Positions 6,401 through 7,150 of a stretch of DNA of 7,150 nt are shown here, one piece after another. The notes beneath the pieces were generated by a model that was not told the DNA's origin, made no database searches, and worked only from the letters and a program-made list of their open reading frames with translations. The translations under genes and the position numbers were made by a program. Each line of letters begins with the position of its first letter. Position 1 is the stretch's first letter. Source of the DNA: an uncultured Chloroflexaceae bacterium (GTDB lineage Bacteria > Chloroflexota > Chloroflexia > Chloroflexales > Chloroflexaceae); the NCBI GenBank assembly GCA_937141995.1, contig CAKZQX010000277.1:1-7150 (forward strand), written 5' to 3'.

Positions 6401-7150
6401 TGCGCCAGACGCATGTGCCGGCTTCGGCCGGGCTGGATGTGACGCACCTGGTTGGGACGGGAGCCTCACAGACCGCCTCCTGGTTGGGTGTGCCGCTGCT
6501 GGTTGGCGACGGTGAGGTGGTCGGCACGATTGCTGTGCGCAGTGATACGCCCGATCTCTACACGGAGCGGGAACGCGCATTTTTGACAACGGTTGCCAAT
6601 CAATTGGCGCTGGGACTGCAGAATGCCCGTCTCTTTGCCGAACGGGAGCAGCAGGTGCAGCAACTGCGGTTGTTGTACCGGGTTTCCTCAGCGGCGGCGG
6701 CGACCCTGGAACCCGATACCATCTACCGGGCAATGATCGATGCAATGATCCGAATTACTGGCGCGGATCAGTCCCGTATGGTGCTCTATGACCGGAACCG
6801 GGGTGTGGCCCCCATTGTTGCCGAGTATATCGAGACCGGCGTGCCTGAAGCGGTGGCAATTCCCCTGGAAGATAACCCATCGGTGGATTGGCTGGATACT
6901 CACCTGGCTCCACTGTTCGCCCAGGATGCGCAGCATGATCCGCTGTTTGTGCGGTCGCATACGGTATTTCAGGCGCTTGACATCAAGTCAATTGCCGTGG
7001 TGCCATTGATTATCAATGGTGAGGTTATTGGCGTGATTGGATTGGACTTTGTTGGGCGTTCGGTATCGTTACGTCCGCAATATCTGGAACTCTGTCAGAC
7101 GATTGCCAACCAGACCGTCACGGCCATTGAAAATGCCCGGCTCTTTGCCG
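3439..7150 (+). CDS. Giant multi-GAF-domain sensory protein (3' end outside window)
   Basis: The frame is open from ATG 3439 to the right edge, at least 1237 codons. I see about seven GAF-type sensory domains: roughly 12-138 (divergent), 168-322, 336-500, 515-715, 727-890, 897-1068 and 1075 to the edge. Domains 2-7 each have an entry helix of the L-x-x-V/I-G/S-x-x-L/T type, a mid-domain VPL-type strand (prolines at 276, 453, 669, 843, 1019 and 1189) and an exit helix such as ANQLALGLQNARLFAERE that runs straight into the next entry helix, giving coiled-coil-like linkers. There is no signal peptide or transmembrane segment, so a cytoplasmic sensor is likely. I see no bilin-binding Cys-His pair and no NKFDE cyclic-nucleotide motif, so ligands are unknown. 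In this family the C-terminus is usually a histidine kinase, GGDEF, phosphatase or similar output module, but here it lies beyond the window. The fourth domain carries an insertion. It could be the sensor for the response regulator upstream; this is inference from proximity. Confidence 0.9.
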   Translation, partial: MDATTTSPQTHGWELLAQLALCGHDETPDRDLGALTQHLVALLQRYLAVPWGVLAAEAQGDLCALASWGLSEEQETRLIRRNGSIDAPVGQRYLLRVGSEEVGYLLLAAADVVDPSTAAFFDVLAAQLGLLLYTQRNRSAQPAAEQPDELTAFKSEVIAIRPPYVVELERLQQVSQDLSMGLTLDELVAVLLHGVQMLIGYTSVKICLQDRNTQELHGVVGQGVLAEDTSVGRALRDWLVHHRQVLRLDDVRQASSSVPLPVAEPDSGIRAYLGIPLQVSKEFVGTLELSSDQPGAFSQHDEYLLMVVALQAAQAIVTIRRHEDADEHLRLRLEQLRALQRISSQLTMTLYQEEILAFVLEQALKATNASHGLIVLRASDTIDGAQDRPYLIIAAAGYDKADREQFLQQPIDERFVTAQAVLQRGEPELPNDVSQVERIATHCPTARSAVAVPIFYESNVFGVVMLLSSQVRAFDHEATEFVRVLSDQTALAIGNAQRYSDQVYQLRLLQQRESMLNSVLEIGQALRADRSLGNLLEQIGYSVIDSANMRTVAFSLVEHDDPDALRAVAGAGIPLNELGRVARTIFPLALAQRYLDPRLQVGRSFFVPIELAPVVEAGFDVRAFIYHSYDVEYALSQRAVETNMSPDLDSYDAEQATREWQPGDKLFVPLYSTEDRLLGVMIVSEPLDRRRPTARTTEPLEIFADQAAIAIENNQLLNEARAQAEQMKALYQVGAAAASTVDLDTLLERVYQQITDYLGTPGYFYIASYHPKHEQLCFELFLEEGAIVPRFQKTFAPKEGLTGWMIDQKQSLLIRDLDKERDTLPTQPRTMDKRKVRSWLGVPLRLQDRILGVLSVQGFAPNVYTERHEQFLAALANQLAVAMENAGLFQERERRIAELDVINRVGSITSSTLDLPQMLNQVYTCLAQFLLMDAFDVCVYHADRDEMSLVFEVLSGEQTISTTTRAPIPGSLIERLIRTGEPLLFTNLRQTHVPASAGLDVTHLVGTGASQTASWLGVPLLVGDGEVVGTIAVRSDTPDLYTERERAFLTTVANQLALGLQNARLFAEREQQVQQLRLLYRVSSAAAATLEPDTIYRAMIDAMIRITGADQSRMVLYDRNRGVAPIVAEYIETGVPEAVAIPLEDNPSVDWLDTHLAPLFAQDAQHDPLFVRSHTVFQALDIKSIAVVPLIINGEVIGVIGLDFVGRSVSLRPQYLELCQTIANQTVTAIENARLFA
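6622..6640 (+). repeat. Copy 1 of a 19-bp near-identical repeat in the GAF array
   Basis: This stretch, encoding the NARLFA exit helix of the sixth GAF domain, matches 7132-7150 at 18 of 19 bases, exactly 510 bp (170 codons) further on. It marks the repeat unit of the array at DNA level. Confidence 0.6.
7132..7150 (+). repeat. Copy 2 of the 19-bp near-identical repeat in the GAF array
   Basis: Encodes the NARLFA exit helix of the seventh GAF domain and differs from 6622-6640 by one base. It ends at the window edge, so any longer match cannot be seen. Confidence 0.6.

Noticed and set aside
1..7150. CRISPR array, tRNA or rRNA gene, insertion sequence
   Set aside because: No regularly spaced identical repeats, cloverleaf, rRNA-like segment, transposase or terminal inverted repeats were seen on either strand.

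Overview
The window looks like a chromosomal stretch from a filamentous anoxygenic phototroph-type Chloroflexota (Chloroflexus/Roseiflexus relatives). This is inferred from three things: moderately GC-rich coding DNA, a very long protein made of serial GAF domains, and a receiver protein with a decayed GGDEF-like half. The species cannot be fixed from the sequence alone. All genes I accept lie on the + strand.

Layout. (1) 1-230 is the 3' end of uvrA (nucleotide excision repair). (2) 231-592 is an AT-rich, 362-bp intergenic region that is unusually rich in regulatory-looking structure. It holds a near-consensus sigma70-type promoter (TTGACG-17 bp-TACAAT, 399-427), a cluster of GTAATC(C) words on both strands, a long palindrome at 338-368 and several small RNA-type hairpins. 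(3) 593-2065 encodes a 490-residue protein with a left-handed beta-helix (hexapeptide repeat) C-terminal half, an atypical N-terminal half and an acidic tail. (4) 2078-3025 encodes a response regulator with an intact receiver domain and a degenerate GGDEF-like output domain. It lies 12 bp downstream, and its strong Shine-Dalgarno overlaps the preceding stop codon, so these two form an operon. (5) 3026-3438 is a 413-bp gap with a large GC-rich stem-loop that probably ends the operon transcript. (6) 3439 to the right edge is an uninterrupted reading frame of at least 1237 codons, made of about seven consecutive GAF domains. Its C-terminal output domain lies outside the window.

How they may work together (inference). 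The cotranscribed beta-helix transferase-like protein and pseudo-GGDEF response regulator suggest a phospho-relay-controlled function, perhaps at the cell envelope or in sugar-nucleotide metabolism. The multi-GAF protein next door is a plausible sensor partner, but nothing in the sequence proves that pairing. The most notable points are the repeated GTAATCC operator-like array built around the promoter, the catalytically dead GGDEF half tied translationally to a beta-helix enzyme-like protein, and the length of the GAF array.
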